Shown in pieces: positions 32,563-44,547 of a stretch of DNA of 64,000 nucleotides. This DNA comes from Sialis fuliginosa. Taxonomy: Eukaryota; Arthropoda; Insecta; Megaloptera; Sialidae. Where the stretch lies: NCBI GenBank assembly GCA_961205875.1, contig OY540817.1, positions 4,127,001 through 4,191,000 on the forward strand. Reading direction: 5' to 3'. Positions within the stretch are counted from its first letter, which is position 1. Each line of letters begins with the position of its first letter. The notes under the pieces were generated by a model that did no database searches, was not told where the DNA came from, and saw nothing but the letters and a program-made list of their open reading frames with translations. The position numbers were made by a program, and so were the translations under genes.

Positions 32563-33407
32563 CAGGGTGGGGCATTTAAAGTGTTACAGATTATTATCTC
32601 AGAACCATCGCATATTTGAAAAAAATGTTTCAACCAAAAAATGTTTGGTTATAAGGGGGTAATCGAATAGTAATATTAATTTAATTATTAATATTATTTT
32701 AACGTGGCCTTCAAGGATATTTGAAGGTCAACATCATTTTTTTTAAATAGGAACCTATAGTAAACCTATACTAAATAAAAATATTTAGTAATCTTATTCA
32801 TCTTCATTTAAAACTTTTTGTTGGACAACCCGTTTTTCAAGGTATCTAACAAAATAATTCGAGATTTTGAACATTCAAGAATTTTTTACTCAAAAAACAT
32901 AAACTTTAGAAAAATAGTATAAGATACAAAAAATGTTTATTTACGTCTAATGGAGAATTATTCTAGAATTTTTTTAACATTTCGTATTTTATTTTTGTTT
33001 TTGCTAAAATAAAATAAATAAAAAAAGTTTTTTTAATTTTTAAAATAAAACTTTATTAGATCAAAATAAACATTTTTAGTATCCTGTACTTTTTTTCTAA
33101 AGTTTATGGTTTCTGAGTAAAAAATTCTTGAAAGTTCAAAATCTCGAATTATTTTGTTAGATACCATGGAAAGCTTAGGTTGTTAAAAAAAAAGTTTTAA
33201 ATAAAAGATTCGTGTTTTTTCACGTAGAATAAAATTACTAAATAAAAACTATGGGTTCCTATTTAAAAAAATGATGTTGACCTTCAAATATCCTTGAAGG
33301 CCACGTTAAAATAGCAAATAAATAAACATTTTTTGGTTGAAACATTTTTTTCAAATATACGATGGTTCTGATATAATAAACTGTAACACTTTAAATGCCT
33401 CACCCTG
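32563..33407. mobile_element. 845-bp TIR MITE (CAGGGTGGGGCATTT ends)
   Basis: CAGGGTGGGGCATTTAAAGT and its inverse ACTTTAAATGCCTCACCCTG, with TA at both edges. The arms extend inward (AAAAATGTTTCAACCAAAAA; CTTCAAGGATATTTGAAGG and its inverse). The element is nearly a complete foldback. Mariner-type by TSD. Confidence 0.9.
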
Positions 33408-33409
33408 TA

Positions 33410-34200
33410 TATGAAGATTATTTTTAAATATTGATGGAGTTATTTTTATGGGCGAAAAAGATAAAATTAAGTATGAATTAAGTTATTATTTTCATATAAC
33501 GATATATTGTTTTTGTTAAATTTGAATATTGCTGAAGCAAATAAATTACTTATAATTAATAAAGTGTTAGATGGTTTAAATTAGACAAGAAACAAGGAAC
33601 TTTCGTGTTTACTAAATGCAGTTTAGTTGGTTGTTTTATTTTTAACATGTCAGACAACTTGTAAAACGTTTATTGTATAACATTCAGCGCGTTCTGAGTC
33701 TGAATTATAAAATATATGTATGTAATATGTATACATATACATATTTTAGAACATTTGAGTTTATGAATAAGACCATTTTATAATATAATAAATTTAATAT
33801 TTTTGGGTTTTTGCCGAATAACAAAAAAATTATATTAAATTATAAATTTAGTAGCATACAGCATAATAATAACTGGTACTTCTTCAGTCAGGGTTTCTAA
33901 AGAAAATTATAAGTGTACAATATTTTTTTATTTTTAAAATTTAAATATTATTTTAAAAATATGAAAAATATTGTACATTTATAATTTTATTTAAAAACTG
34001 CACTGAAGAAGGAACAGTTGTTTTCGAAACGTATGCTGTATGCTAATAAATTTATAATTTAATAAAAAATATTTTGTTATTGGCCAAAAAACGAATTTGT
34101 AAAGCTGTATCACATTTTTTTCAATCCCCTATCTAATAATACGTCACAAAACCTGGACCCCCCCCAAATAAGTGATTATTTTTATGAACGAAGAAAAAAA
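33410..34200. other. AT-rich stretch with a hairpin
   Basis: GCATACAGCA at 33854 pairs with TGCTGTATGC at 34033. CTGAAGA-type motifs lie in both arms (33881-33887 minus and 34003-34009 plus). No gene was seen. Confidence 0.5.
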
Positions 34201-34755
34201 CATCTGCCAAGTAAATGCACAGTTCTTCCTCGTGCTAAATTCACCAAAGGTAGTTGATTATTGAACAATTTAAATAAAAACCGATAGTGTTTAGATAAAT
34301 TACTTGCAATTGGTTAACCATTTAATTTTTATACAATTTTACTAAAAAATTTCGTATATTTTTAATTTTTTTACAATTTAAATCTAAATCTAAAATTATG
34401 TAAACGTCAAAATAACATTTAAAACGTCAAAATGACATTGTGTCACCCCTCCCCCTTACACACGATTTTGATGATTTTAAAATGGGACCGTCCACAAGCC
34501 AAACCCAACCATCCGACTAAGTTTCAATAATATCGGTTCAGTGGTTAATGAGTTATGCGTGTGACAAGGATTCAGTGGACAGACGGACACACGGATGGAC
34601 GGACGGACAGTCAGACAGACACGGATTGAACAGTGTTTCTCTTGACGCGAAACGGAAAGATAAATTTAAAATTTTGAAAAATCGGAGAACATTTTTTTTG
34701 TCTCAATTCAAAATGATCACAAAGCTTCTCGTATCTTCGATATTGCGAGGAAACA
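34201..34755 (-). mobile_element. Family-1 repeat, copy 5, internally deleted
   Basis: CATCTGCCAAGTAAATGCAC to GCGAGGAAACA. The segment between the minisatellite and GTGTCACCCCTCCCCC is deleted (family sequence jumps at about 34440). Confidence 0.8.
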
Positions 34756-35418
34756 ATATAAATAAAATTAAAATAGGTATTTTAAATGTTACGACACGTT
34801 ACATTTGTTCGGATCCCTCCCCCTACCTCGTCACATATCATCATACTAGGCAATTCCCCCCATTCTCTTTTTTGCATATGTATTTTATGGATGATCTCTT
34901 AAAAGAAATACTATCAGATTAAAGTTTGTATTAATACACTAAAATAAATATTCAAGTAATTGCCTTGGCAAATAATAATAATTTGTTGTATTTGTGAAAA
35001 AACCATCCTCTATAATTTTATTTTTAAGTAAACAAAATAACTTTAACGATAATTCAAAAAGGCACATAATTCAAACGCAAAAATATACACGTACTAATTT
35101 CGGCTGCAAAGTCAAAAGGTCGTAAAAGTTAAATTGACTTCATTTGAAATATGGGCCGACATTTTTCTACAAGTTTCGCGTGATATTACCCAAGCTGATA
35201 TGTAATATATAATTATAATGGGACATGTTATTTGTTTTAAAGATTCTCGCAGAACAAAAGGCGTTGCCGAATATTTTTTTGCCTGTAAATTGATATTATT
35301 ATATGGAACGAATTTTCTCATTAAAAAAATTGATATTTTGTATATTATATTCTCTAAAAATATTTGTAAACGCTAAAAATTAGTACCTTTATTCTCCAAT
35401 AACAAAGCTGTCATGTGT
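34756..35418. other. AT-rich stretch, no gene
   Basis: TCGGATCCCTCCCCCTACC near 34810 resembles C-rich blocks in other dispersed repeats. Nothing else was recognised. Confidence 0.4.
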
Positions 35419-35736
35419 GCCACGGGACTTTCTTATACGTAATACTGAGAGTTAATAGTGTACGTGTTTTTAATTTTATTAAAAAAAAAATTTATGGCGA
35501 AGAGATTAAAGATAGAAAAAAATGAATAGGACATAAATTGTAGATTGTAAAATTCTTTACAATTTTTATTATAACCATTTTTCTCTAATTTGCACCGTTT
35601 CAAAAATAATTCTATATATTCAAAAATTGACAAGAGTAAAATAAAATAAAATTTATTATTATTTATTATTTAATATTTCAACCTTCTACGATATGTCGTT
35701 TTTGAGTTACAGCGTCTACAAACAGACAGACATCAT
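35419..35736. mobile_element. ACTTTCTTATACGTAAT-family element, copy 2, truncated
   Basis: It opens GCCACGGGACTTTCTTATAC and is related to the 38.6 kb copy through TTGAGTTACAGCG and ACAGACAGACATCAT. It then stops where a Helitron begins, so the Helitron probably inserted into it. Confidence 0.65.
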
Positions 35737-36055
35737 CAATATATATTATAAAATGCAACGCTTGTCTGTCTGTCCGTTAGTACACCAGAACCACTGTTTT
35801 TTTTTTAATTCATAGGTATGTTCTTTGATAAGGTTGTAGTATATATTTTACATTAGGTAACATAAGGAATAAGCAGTGACGATAATAGTAAATCAAGTAG
35901 GAAAAAAGTTTAGCGCCGCAATACGATGCCCAAACCGTTAAATATTGAATGTAGTTAGGAATTGTGTAGGATAAAAAGTTCCAAAATAATTCAACTATGA
36001 ATATTTTTCAAAATTCCTAAACAATAATACCGTAGTCCATGCAAGTGAAGCCGCG
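35737..36055 (+). mobile_element. Helitron, internally deleted
   Basis: TCAATATATATTATAAAATG followed by a CTGTCTGTCCG tract is the 5' end, preceded by A. TTCCTAAACAATAATACCGT plus GAAGCCGCGGGTAC matches the 3' hairpin region of the Helitron at 57397-58308. The terminal CTAG is lost. Confidence 0.65.
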
Positions 36056-36078
36056 GGTACAGAGATATATTGAGAAAA

Positions 36079-36775
36079 CATATAGTAGTGTATCAATATG
36101 AAAATATCGAAGTTATTAATAGTTTTGGCTATCGACAATAATACGTTTGGGTAACTTATTATGGTAGAAAAATCTGAATTTAAATAACTGTACCTACCCT
36201 ATGATATTGTTTCGATACATCCGGAATTCGGTTGTATGAAAAAACATTAAATGTATATATTTTTTTATGTAATTTTTTTAAAGAAATGTTTGTTTAAAAA
36301 TTATCATAAAAACTGGATTTTACTTTGTATGATAATGTTTAAACGAACATATCTTTAAAAATATTCGATCTATGAATTGAGCACTTGGGATCTTTTTTAT
36401 CTGCCGTAAGAAATTAAAATAAATAAATTTTTCAACGAGATATTCACGCATAAGTAAAAAATTAATTTTTCCCATGTTAATCAAATGGGAAAAATACTCG
36501 GTTTGCGCCGTCCACAGGTTTGATCTATGAGTCTGAAAATTTGGGACAGTTAACTTTTGATCCAAAGCTAAAACATATAGTAGTGTATCAATATGAAAAT
36601 ATCGAAGTTATTAATAGTTTTGGCTATCGACAATAATACGTTTGGATACCTTTTTATGGTTAAAAAATCTGAATTTAAATAGCTCTACCTACCATATGAT
36701 ATTATTGTTTCGATACATCCGGAATTCGGTTGTATGAAAAAACATTAAATGTATATATTTTTTTATGTAATATGC
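36079..36775. repeat. Two copies of a roughly 190-bp direct repeat
   Basis: AACATATAGTAGTGTATCAA through TTGGCTATCGACAATAATAC and TACATCCGGAATTCGGTTGT occurs at about 36079-36270 and about 36570-36770, separated by about 300 bp of AT-rich sequence. Confidence 0.9.
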
Positions 36776-36839
36776 GGTTAGCGCAGAAATATCTGTGAAA
36801 TTTTTTGGCGCCGTGACACACTGGCGCCTGTTGTTTACG

Positions 36840-36930
36840 CGTACACACACACGCACACACAACAATGTATCCATGTGTGTGTGTGTGTGTGCATCACTGG
36901 TATTTATTATAGCAACCCACACGCGGCTTC
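36840..36930. repeat. CA/TG microsatellite pair and Helitron-like 3' hairpin
   Basis: ACACACACACGCACACAC is followed by TGTGTGTGTGTGTGTG, forming a small inverted repeat. CCACACGCGGCTTCGGTCGCG resembles an inverted Helitron 3' hairpin (split 36917-36938), without a clean CTAG. Confidence 0.5.
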
Positions 36931-36954
36931 GGTCGCGTTAATTTCGTTTTTATA

Positions 36955-37860
36955 ATGAACGATAGTTTGGAAAAAAATTTTAACCTAATTATTTCACTCT
37001 TTTAGGGGTTGGATTTCGTATGTTATAAAAAGAAAACACTTATAAAATTTCATCTTTCTATAGATGTAGGAGTTTAGACTGGGCATTGATGAGTCAGTCA
37101 CTTAGGTAAAACTCGGTTAAAAAAATGTTTAACCTAATTATTTCACTCTCTTAGGGGTTGAATTTCATATACCGGGTGTTACAGACTATGTTTTACGCCT
37201 AAACTATTGAAGATAGAAAAAAATTATATATAATTTAAAATTTTCTTAACAAAAGTTGTTAATTTAAATATATTTTTTAAGATAAAGTACTAATTGATAT
37301 ATCATTCCATTTAAAATTTTTGAATTATCCCCATTTAAAGTTTTTAATTTTTGATATGTTGTTTATGACACTTTAAATTATCCAAATTATCTTAAATAAT
37401 CATACATCATTAAAAAGTTCATTATTTTTACATTCAAATAAAAATTTAAAAATAAAATTTCATTAATATTTAACGAAACTAGAACACTTTTAGTAAAACC
37501 CAAAAATTAGGGAACAAGTCGCCATATTTTCTAAACAATTGAATGTATGAAAAATTTATTTTTACAGAAGTTTCTTACTTTTTTATGATCTTTAAAATTA
37601 TCTACTTTTGGATATACCGTTCCATTTGATTTTGCTGATACACGGGCTTGTACTCCTCAAACTACCCCCCAAGGGGGAGTTTTAGGGGGTTGAAAATATT
37701 TTCCTGAAATTAACAAAACTCTATTTTCAATAGTTTAGGCGTAAAACATAGTGGACGGGTGGTCTGGAACACCCGGTATTATAAAAGACACCTATAAAAT
37801 TTCATAGGAGTTAAGGGCGTTGATGAGTCAGTCAGTGAAGTCAAATTCGGTTAATAGAAT
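36955..37860. repeat. Tandemly repeated TE body (GATGAGTCAGTCA) carrying a MITE
   Basis: TAACCTAATTATTTCACTC, TTAGGGGTTG and TTATAAAA..ATAAAATTTCAT plus GATGAGTCAGTCA occur at about 36980-37105 and about 37128-37845. The second copy is opened by the MITE at 37172-37776. Confidence 0.75.
37172..37776. mobile_element. 605-bp TIR MITE
   Basis: CCGGGTGTT ... AACACCCGG, with TTTTACGCCTAAACTATTGA and its inverse farther in, and TA at both edges. The tandem sister copy (about 37015-37050) preserves the uninterrupted site. Confidence 0.9.
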
Positions 37861-38593
37861 CAATGTGTTGAATTTTCAAAGAACGGATAAAAACAATTTA
37901 CGTTTTATAAAGTACGAAATATATGTAAGCAATTACAATTGTTAATTTAATAATGTCATTAACGGTCGTGACGTAGTATAGTTAAATTTTATAGCCGAAG
38001 GCAAAAAATGATAAATAAAATAAAAAACATTTAATTCAGTTCATTGCTAGTAAAGGTTTTAATAAAATAAAACTGTTAGTTCATTATTTATTTATAATCA
38101 ATGACGTAACCAACATGTGGCACACATTACATATTTATATAGAATAGGGGTAACCAAAATGATTATTTCTAGGTGTGTTCCAGCAGTATTTAATATTTGG
38201 TAAGCAAACAGACTTTTGATTAACATTACCTCTAATTTGCACCTCATGTACATAGGTACAAAGATGTGAGGGCAGCAGTTTTTAATCTGCGGTCCGCGAG
38301 TTTATTAAGATTATATAAAATTTTTAAACAACAACAATTTAGATTTTTGTGATAATTTATTAAAATTATTATTTGATTTTTTGTAATATTTACGTTTTGA
38401 GAATGTAGAACATTTATGTCCTTGACTCAGACTAAATATGCAACCGGATATAAGAAGAAATGAAGGTCATAGTTTCAAATAATATGATTAAAATTAGGTA
38501 TCCCACCCCTCTTAAATACTGACTGCCATCTTTAACACTTTATCACCCTGAAGTTTTACTTATATTTCATTATAATTGTGCTCATATTATAAA
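37861..38593. other. AT-rich stretch, no gene
   Basis: No repeat ends or exon were recognised. Confidence 0.45.
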
Positions 38594-39070
38594 ATATCTG
38601 CCTTGGGAACCACGGGACTTTCTTATACGTAATCCTAACAGTGAATAGTGTACATGATTCTTATTTTATTAAAACATTTTTGACAAACTAATAAGATGAA
38701 TTGGGCATAAACTATAGATAATATTATTCTTTACATTATATATCAAATAAATTTCTTTGAACGTAATAACTGAGAACGGATGTTTACTTTTGTCAATTTT
38801 TGAATTATTTTTAAAATATCGTTTGAAAGATCGTTTTCAAAAATAGGACGTTTTCTTCCCAGACAAAAATTAATCTTAACTACGCATTTGAGTTACAGCA
38901 CTTACAGACAGACATACACACAGACATCATGGCGAAACTAGTCAGAATGGATTAAGGTAAGGTCAAAATGGATAATTCCATCAAAATTCGGATTTTGAAA
39001 AAAATCGGTTTCACTATATGTACTTACTTATACTATTGTATATTTCACATACATGGTATAAGAAAGTAAA
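38594..39070. mobile_element. ACTTTCTTATACGTAAT-family element, copy 3
   Basis: AATATCTGCCTTGGGAACCA plus GGGACTTTCTTATACGTAAT opens it and GGTATAAGAAAGT closes it. ACTTTCTTATAC and its inverse form the TIR. It is shorter than the 20.6 kb copy because the embedded inverted motifs near 20.95 kb are absent. Confidence 0.78.
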
Positions 39071-39757
39071 AATACGTGGCGCAAAGAATTATTTGACTGC
39101 ATAATGATATGTACAAGCCTTGACAAATAAGACAGCGCTGTAACGCTCTCAGAAATTCAAACCGTGTAAATTCTTAAGGTCGACGCGGCGACGTGTTATT
39201 TGCCAAGGTTTTAACACTTCATTTCTTCAGTTTACGCTTTTAGCCACTCAACTAATGGCGTAATAAAAATAAATCGTAAGTAGTTATGCTTTTATATATC
39301 TACATCAAATACAAAACCAGCGAGTAGTTTATTTTTAAATATTAATGCGTTATGAACATTTTAATAATCTATAAACACAGTATTACACTGGTGTTTTGCA
39401 GATGACACAGAGACAGTTGTCACGTAATAATGTCACATCAACTTTGACCCGTTAACGCACAGACACACACACGCACAAACAAACTCGCGCAGATTTTGCA
39501 CTGGGAGAGACAACAACAACAATGCATGCCGCCGATTATAAAAATACAAATGTCACAACATTACCGTTCTTGGTATACACTTCAGAGAAAGTAGAGAAAA
39601 GATCATATGGTCAGACATGTGGTGGTACAGTATGGTTATGAAGTTCCAGTTGATTTACTTTCTACTAATATCCGGTATTATAAAGGGAACGTCCATAAAC
39701 CACATAACACTTTTTTCTAGATTTTTTTACCCCTCCCCGCCGCCATGTAGACAATAG
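39071..39757. other. Unassigned stretch between MITEs
   Basis: Around 39410-39640 the sequence is less AT-rich: CACACACACGCAC, CAACAACAACAATGCATGCC and GATTATAAAAATAC. A TATA-like TATAAAA lies at about 39536. It could be a promoter region, but no linked exon was found. Confidence 0.25.
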
Positions 39758-39765
39758 CATTTAAC

Positions 39766-40148
39766 CAGGGCTTCGAACCGTTATTTTTTTCGTTTCGGTT
39801 TTCGTTCCGGTTCGAGTAAAAAAATTATTTCGGTTCGGTTTTGGTTTTCGTTCCGCAAAAAATAACGAGTTTTCCGGTTTCGGTTCAGCTCCGAGTGATT
39901 AATTAAAAAAAAATTATTTATATTAAAAATTTTTTTCTACCATAATTAAGAACATTTTATGGTACTTGTATGATAGTCTGCACGACAATTGAAGTGGAAA
40001 AGAAGATCATGTTAACGCGCGTATTTTAACATGTACTGAACCGCAAAAACCAGTATTTTTATTTCGGTTCTGTTCCGGTTTTCGTTCCGGTAAAAATAAC
40101 GGTTTTTCTGGTTTTCGGTTTTCGGTTAAGTTCTGGTTGGAAGCCCTG
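39766..40148 (-). mobile_element. hAT MITE, CAGGGCTTCGAACCG family, copy B
   Basis: Starts CAGGGCTTCGAACCG and ends GGAAGCCCTG. Exact 8-bp duplication CATTTAAC (39758-39765, 40149-40156). CGTTTCGGTTTTCGTTCCGG blocks are typical of the family. Confidence 0.95.
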
Positions 40149-40176
40149 CATTTAACCCTCCCCTATCCTATATACA

Positions 40177-40985
40177 GTGAAACTTCGTTATAACGCTCTT
40201 GAGCGAATCGAATCAAAAACGCGTTATAAACGGGATAGCACAATAAATTAGAAAATAAATAATTTTCCTAAAAATATAAAAGAATAAATTACATACGTTT
40301 TGTAGATTATGTTCTTGAACCATTTTTTTCAATTTCTTGACGATTTTTAACAGGGCTTCGAACCGGAACTGAACCGAAAACCGGAAAAACCGTTATTTTT
40401 GGTCGGAACGAAAACTGGAACCGAATCGAAATAAAAATATCGTTTTTTTCGGTTCAGTACATGTTAAAATACGCGCGTTACCATGATCTTATTTCCCATA
40501 TCAATTGTCGTTCGGGCTATCATACAAGTACCATAAAATGTTCTAAATTATGGTAGAAAATAAATTTTTAATACAAATATTTTTGTTTTAATTGATCACC
40601 GAAAAAACTGGAAAAACCGTTATTTTTTTCGGAACTGAACCGAAATATATTTTTTTACTCGAACCAGAACGAAAACCGAAACAAAATAAATAACGGTTCG
40701 AAGCCCTGATTTTTAAGATTAAAACCTGGAATTCCAAGAGTTTTCGTTAAATCCTTTTGTTTCAACACTTTATTTCGTTACATTTTCGTAAAATTTCTAT
40801 TTTTTCACTATAAAGAGTTTGGAATGGTCAACACTGATTTGAAGCAATTTAGCAAAAGGTTTTTGTTGTCAACACAAAAGGTGTTAACAAACTTTTGCGC
40901 GTTATAAACGGGAATATTTGTATATTAATTCACGTATCGGGGTCGGAACCACGGTAAATGCGGGTTATAAACGGGTTTTATTATT
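40177..40985. mobile_element. Probable pogo/Tigger-like element containing copy C
   Basis: CAGTGAAACTTCGTTATAACG (split over 40177-40197) is a Tigger-like end. TTATAAACGGG occurs at about 40225, 40908 and 40965. The right terminus is decayed. The MITE at 40351-40708 sits inside. Confidence 0.5.
40351..40708 (+). mobile_element. hAT MITE, CAGGGCTTCGAACCG family, copy C
   Basis: CAGGGCTTCGAACCG ... CGGTTCGAAGCCCTG with the exact duplication ATTTTTAA (40343-40350, 40709-40716). Confidence 0.95.
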
Positions 40986-41081
40986 ACCAATATGTTTTTT
41001 AAATTATTTCAACATTATAATAAATATCGGTTAGTCGTCCAACATATTTTGTTTTTATTTAATTTTTTTGTATGAATGAAT

Positions 41082-42180
41082 AAGGTCAAGGAGGTAAATA
41101 AGGCCCACCTTAATTAAAAAATATATATTTCGGGTAATAAGTAATTTATATTAAAAGGCTATGTTAATGGTAAACTTTGGTTTATTATTAATCTAAAGAA
41201 ATATGAAAACCAACTTTTCTTAAATGATTTTATCATCAACATCTTAAAAAAAGTAACTTTGGACCTTATTAAACTATGGTGGTATAATAAGGCCACTTAA
41301 CTAAATTAAACATTTTCAGATAATTATAATGTTATTTTGTATGGGGACTATGTTTTAATCAACATTTGGCGTAATGTTTGCTTAATTACAGCTAATAAAT
41401 AAACAATTAATAATTTTATTTTAACATTTATTTTCTATCCATAACATGCCGATACTGAATCCATAGCAGCTGCTAAACTCTCGCCAGACCACGTTATTTC
41501 TTCGTTGTAGATGATTTTTTTATAAAACTATTAGTAAATAAAAATGACATAACAATCTAGAACAAAATATGTGACAATAAATTGTAATAATTAATAAAAA
41601 GTCCAATCTTAAATTTGGTGGGCCTTACTATTCCTAAGGTACTACGGTATATTTTATTTTATTTTATAAAGCAAAAACTTAAAAACAATAGAAATTGACT
41701 TTGTACCATAAACTTTAAGGATCGAACTATTACCTGAACAAATAAGAAACAAATAATACATACAAATTTTTAACAAAAATTAAGATTATTTGTTGGTTGT
41801 TTTTATAAAATTGAGCATTCGTCACCATCTCCCGCAACAAACTCTGAGGTACCGAAAAGTTAGCGCGACCAGAGACTAGTCGGTGTGTAGTTAGCTTTGT
41901 ATCCAACTATTGCAAATGTGTTTTTTTTCACATGGGCTTTATTTGTCGCAGGTACCTTATAGCGTATATAATAAATACTAAATTCTATAATGAAATAAAT
42001 GGTGCATCGACTAAATACAACTAGATTTCAATATATCCATGATGAACCCACTGGAGTATAATCATTAGCGGTCATTAGTAAAGCTTGTAACTAATTTGCA
42101 GCTTGAGAGCGACGGCCGATGTGGCTTCAGTTGATTCATTTGATTAATAAATATGTCACAACAAATGGCACCAATTTATA
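41082..42180 (-). repeat. 1.1-kb dispersed repeat, copy 2 (partner at 24600-25772)
   Basis: Inverse of 24600-25772 along its length: AAGGTCAAGGAGGTAAATAA at the left, and CAACAAATGGCACCAATTTA at the right. Confidence 0.85.
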
Positions 42181-42438
42181 TATTAATATTTGAATATAAC
42201 CCCCATGTAACTATATAGATGTACCCCCTCCCCCTGAAAGCCTCACGTAGTTTATAGACGTTCCTAAAGGAGTTAACAATATTTGGTAGCAAGCGCTTTC
42301 TACGAGGTATTAATTCTTTGTTATTATCTAATAATAATAATACTGTTAACGATTCTGACCGTACGATATAATTTGCATAATATCATCACTATTTTAATAT
42401 CATGACGTTTAATAACATATTATTATATTTGTCTATAG
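42181..42438. other. Short AT-rich gap
   Basis: Nothing recognised. Confidence 0.4.
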
Positions 42439-43271
42439 TCTATACTAATATTATAAATGCGAAAGTGTCTCTGTCTATCTATCTGTTTGTTTTTTTACCC
42501 TTTCACGGCTAAACCGCTGAACCGATCTTGATGAAATGTGGCAGGGAGAGAGCCTGCATCCTGGGGACTTTGTATCCCGAAATTTTTTTAGATAAAAATG
42601 GTTATGTGACATTTGTACGCTCGATTGGTTATATTTTTTTGGCGTTGACATCTAGCGTTGCTTGTAAAATAATATTTTTACAAAATTATGTAACTACCAT
42701 TACGCTAATTAATAAGAAATATATCCCCCTTTGACTTCATTAACTGCTTTTACTCGTTTTGGCATGGAGTTCACTAGTTTTTGACAATTTTCAGAGATAC
42801 TCTCATCCCGATACCAAATCTGAATGACAGCTTCTATCATCTTTGTTTTCGTAGTGCAGTCGATTTTGCACAGTCTAGCTTTGCAAATGGCTTATAAATT
42901 TACAATAGGGTTCAGATCAGGTGAATTCCCAGGCCAATATAGAACAGTTATCTCTTTATCCTGGAAATATTTCAACATTTCCTTCGACTTGTGGCAGAGA
43001 GCAGAGTCCTGTTGAAGAATTGCTCCCCCTTGGGGTTGGCACTTTTCAAGTTCTTTGTTCAAATGGTGTTTCAACATTGATTTGTATTTTTAGCTGTTCA
43101 TCATGCCTTCGATTGGCACCAAAGATCCAACCCCCCTGTATGAAAAACACCCCCAAAACATTATATGCAAAAAATGAAAAACATCAGAGTGATTCCATGA
43201 ATTTGCACAATACTGTATATCATAACCGAAATCTGTATTACTACGCGGAAGAAGTCGTGGGTAACAGCTAG
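42439..43271 (+). mobile_element. Lep1-like Helitron with captured Tc1 fragment
   Basis: It opens TCTATACTAATATTATAAAT, followed by CTGTCTATCTATCTG and AAACCGCTGAACCGATCTTG. It closes with TACGCGGAAGAAGTCGTGGG and AACAGCTAG. A 5' TC and a 3' hairpin near CTAG followed by T are Helitron hallmarks. About 500 bp inside is Tc1-like transposase sequence. Confidence 0.82.
42717..43190 (-). pseudogene. Tc1-like transposase, C-terminal half, inactivated
   Basis: Read on the minus strand, the frame gives GVGSLVPIEGMMNS, a stop, then KYKSMLKHHLN, QQDSALCHKS, FQDKEITVLYWPG, NSPDLNPIVNL, a second stop, then CTTKTKMIEAV and NSMPKRVKAVNEVKGGY. This is the catalytic-core end of Tc1-family DD34E transposases, which cut and join element ends at TA. 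The second catalytic Asp (QQD) is present. The terminal Glu of NPIENL is Val. The N-terminal DNA-binding half is absent. Two in-frame stops and the lost Glu make it non-functional. It sits inside a Helitron in antisense orientation, so it was probably captured or inserted there. Confidence 0.9.
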
Positions 43272-43279
43272 TTTGAATT

Positions 43280-44066
43280 TGCTTTCTCGGAATATCGAAG
43301 ATACGAGAAGCTTTGTGATCGTTTTAGAATGAGACAAAAAAAATATTCTCCGATTTCAAAATTTTAAATTTATCTTTCCGTTTCACGTCAAGACAAACAC
43401 TTTTCGTTCCGTGTCTGTCTGTCTGTCCGTCCGTGTGTGTTCGTCTGTCCCCTGAATCCTTATCACACACATAACTCTCGAACCACTGAACCGATATTGT
43501 TGAAACTTGGTCGGATGGTTGGGTCTGGCTTGAGGACGGTGCCATTTCAAAATCATCAAAATCGTGTGTAAGGGGGAGGGGTGACACCCCAAAATATTTA
43601 TTTTTTCAAGATATCTCAAGGACGACACATGTTACGTGAAAATTTTATAGAATATTTTTTGTAGAGCATTAAATTTCCTTTAATATGGGTCTACAATATT
43701 TGTTGTAAAATATTCCCTTACAAAGATTTATCTCATTTTTTTTTTAAATTCGTGTTTTGTTTTTCTAAATTGATATTTGCTTGGCCATATTAAATGTCAT
43801 TTTGACGTTTTAAATGTCATTATGACATTTGCATAAAAGATTTAGATTGAAATTGTCAAAAAATTTAAAATGTATGAAAAAATATTCAGGTGCGTTTTAA
43901 GAAAAATTTCGAACTAATATTTTTTAGTAAAATTGTGTAAAAATTAAATGGTTAACCAATTCCTGGCAATTTATATAAACACTATCGGTTTTTATTTAAA
44001 TTGTTGAATAATGAACTATTTGGTGAATTTTGCACGAGGAAGCACTGTGCATTTACTTGGCAGATG
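43280..44066 (+). mobile_element. Family-1 repeat, copy 6
   Basis: TGCTTTCTCGGAATATCG to GGCAGATG with a T-run. Two minisatellite units (about 43790-43830). It directly abuts the Helitron CTAG end. Confidence 0.82.
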
Positions 44067-44547
44067 TTTTTTTTTTTAATTTGCCTTTAAATTTTATTTT
44101 ATTAGTTTCTAATTATTGTTATGACTTGTTGATCTCCTGTATATAATGGTGACCATGTGATATGCATCGTATTACATTGCTGTCTATATTACATGGACGC
44201 TGATTCATATTTTAGTATGTTTAAATAGAGTTTCTAAAACAGTTTGTACAACTAACTATTATACTAACTTTAATCAAACAATCTAAATTAAATTCAAATA
44301 ATAACGCATTATAATTACCCTCAGTGAAAATATAAATTTAACATTTTCTGTCATACGGGAGCAGCGTCTATTAAATTACGCATAGGTGCTTTTTTGAAAT
44401 CTCCCCACTTCCCTGTAAAATGATTTAAAAATATCTATAAGTTTGATTGCAATAGAAGTAAAGATTTCTAATGAAATACCACATAGCTGTAGAAAAGTTG
44501 ATTAATTAACACATAGCATTTCTTATTTCCAATTATAGTGAAAAAAA
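44067..44547. other. AT-rich stretch, no gene
   Basis: Nothing recognised between two family-1 copies. Confidence 0.45.

Noticed and set aside
34548-34922. 124-codon frame on the plus strand
   Set aside because: Starts within family-1 copy 5 and continues into unrelated AT-rich sequence. No domain.
42528-42734. 68-codon frame on the plus strand
   Set aside because: It lies in the Helitron 5' body and overlaps the antisense Tc1 fragment. No domain.
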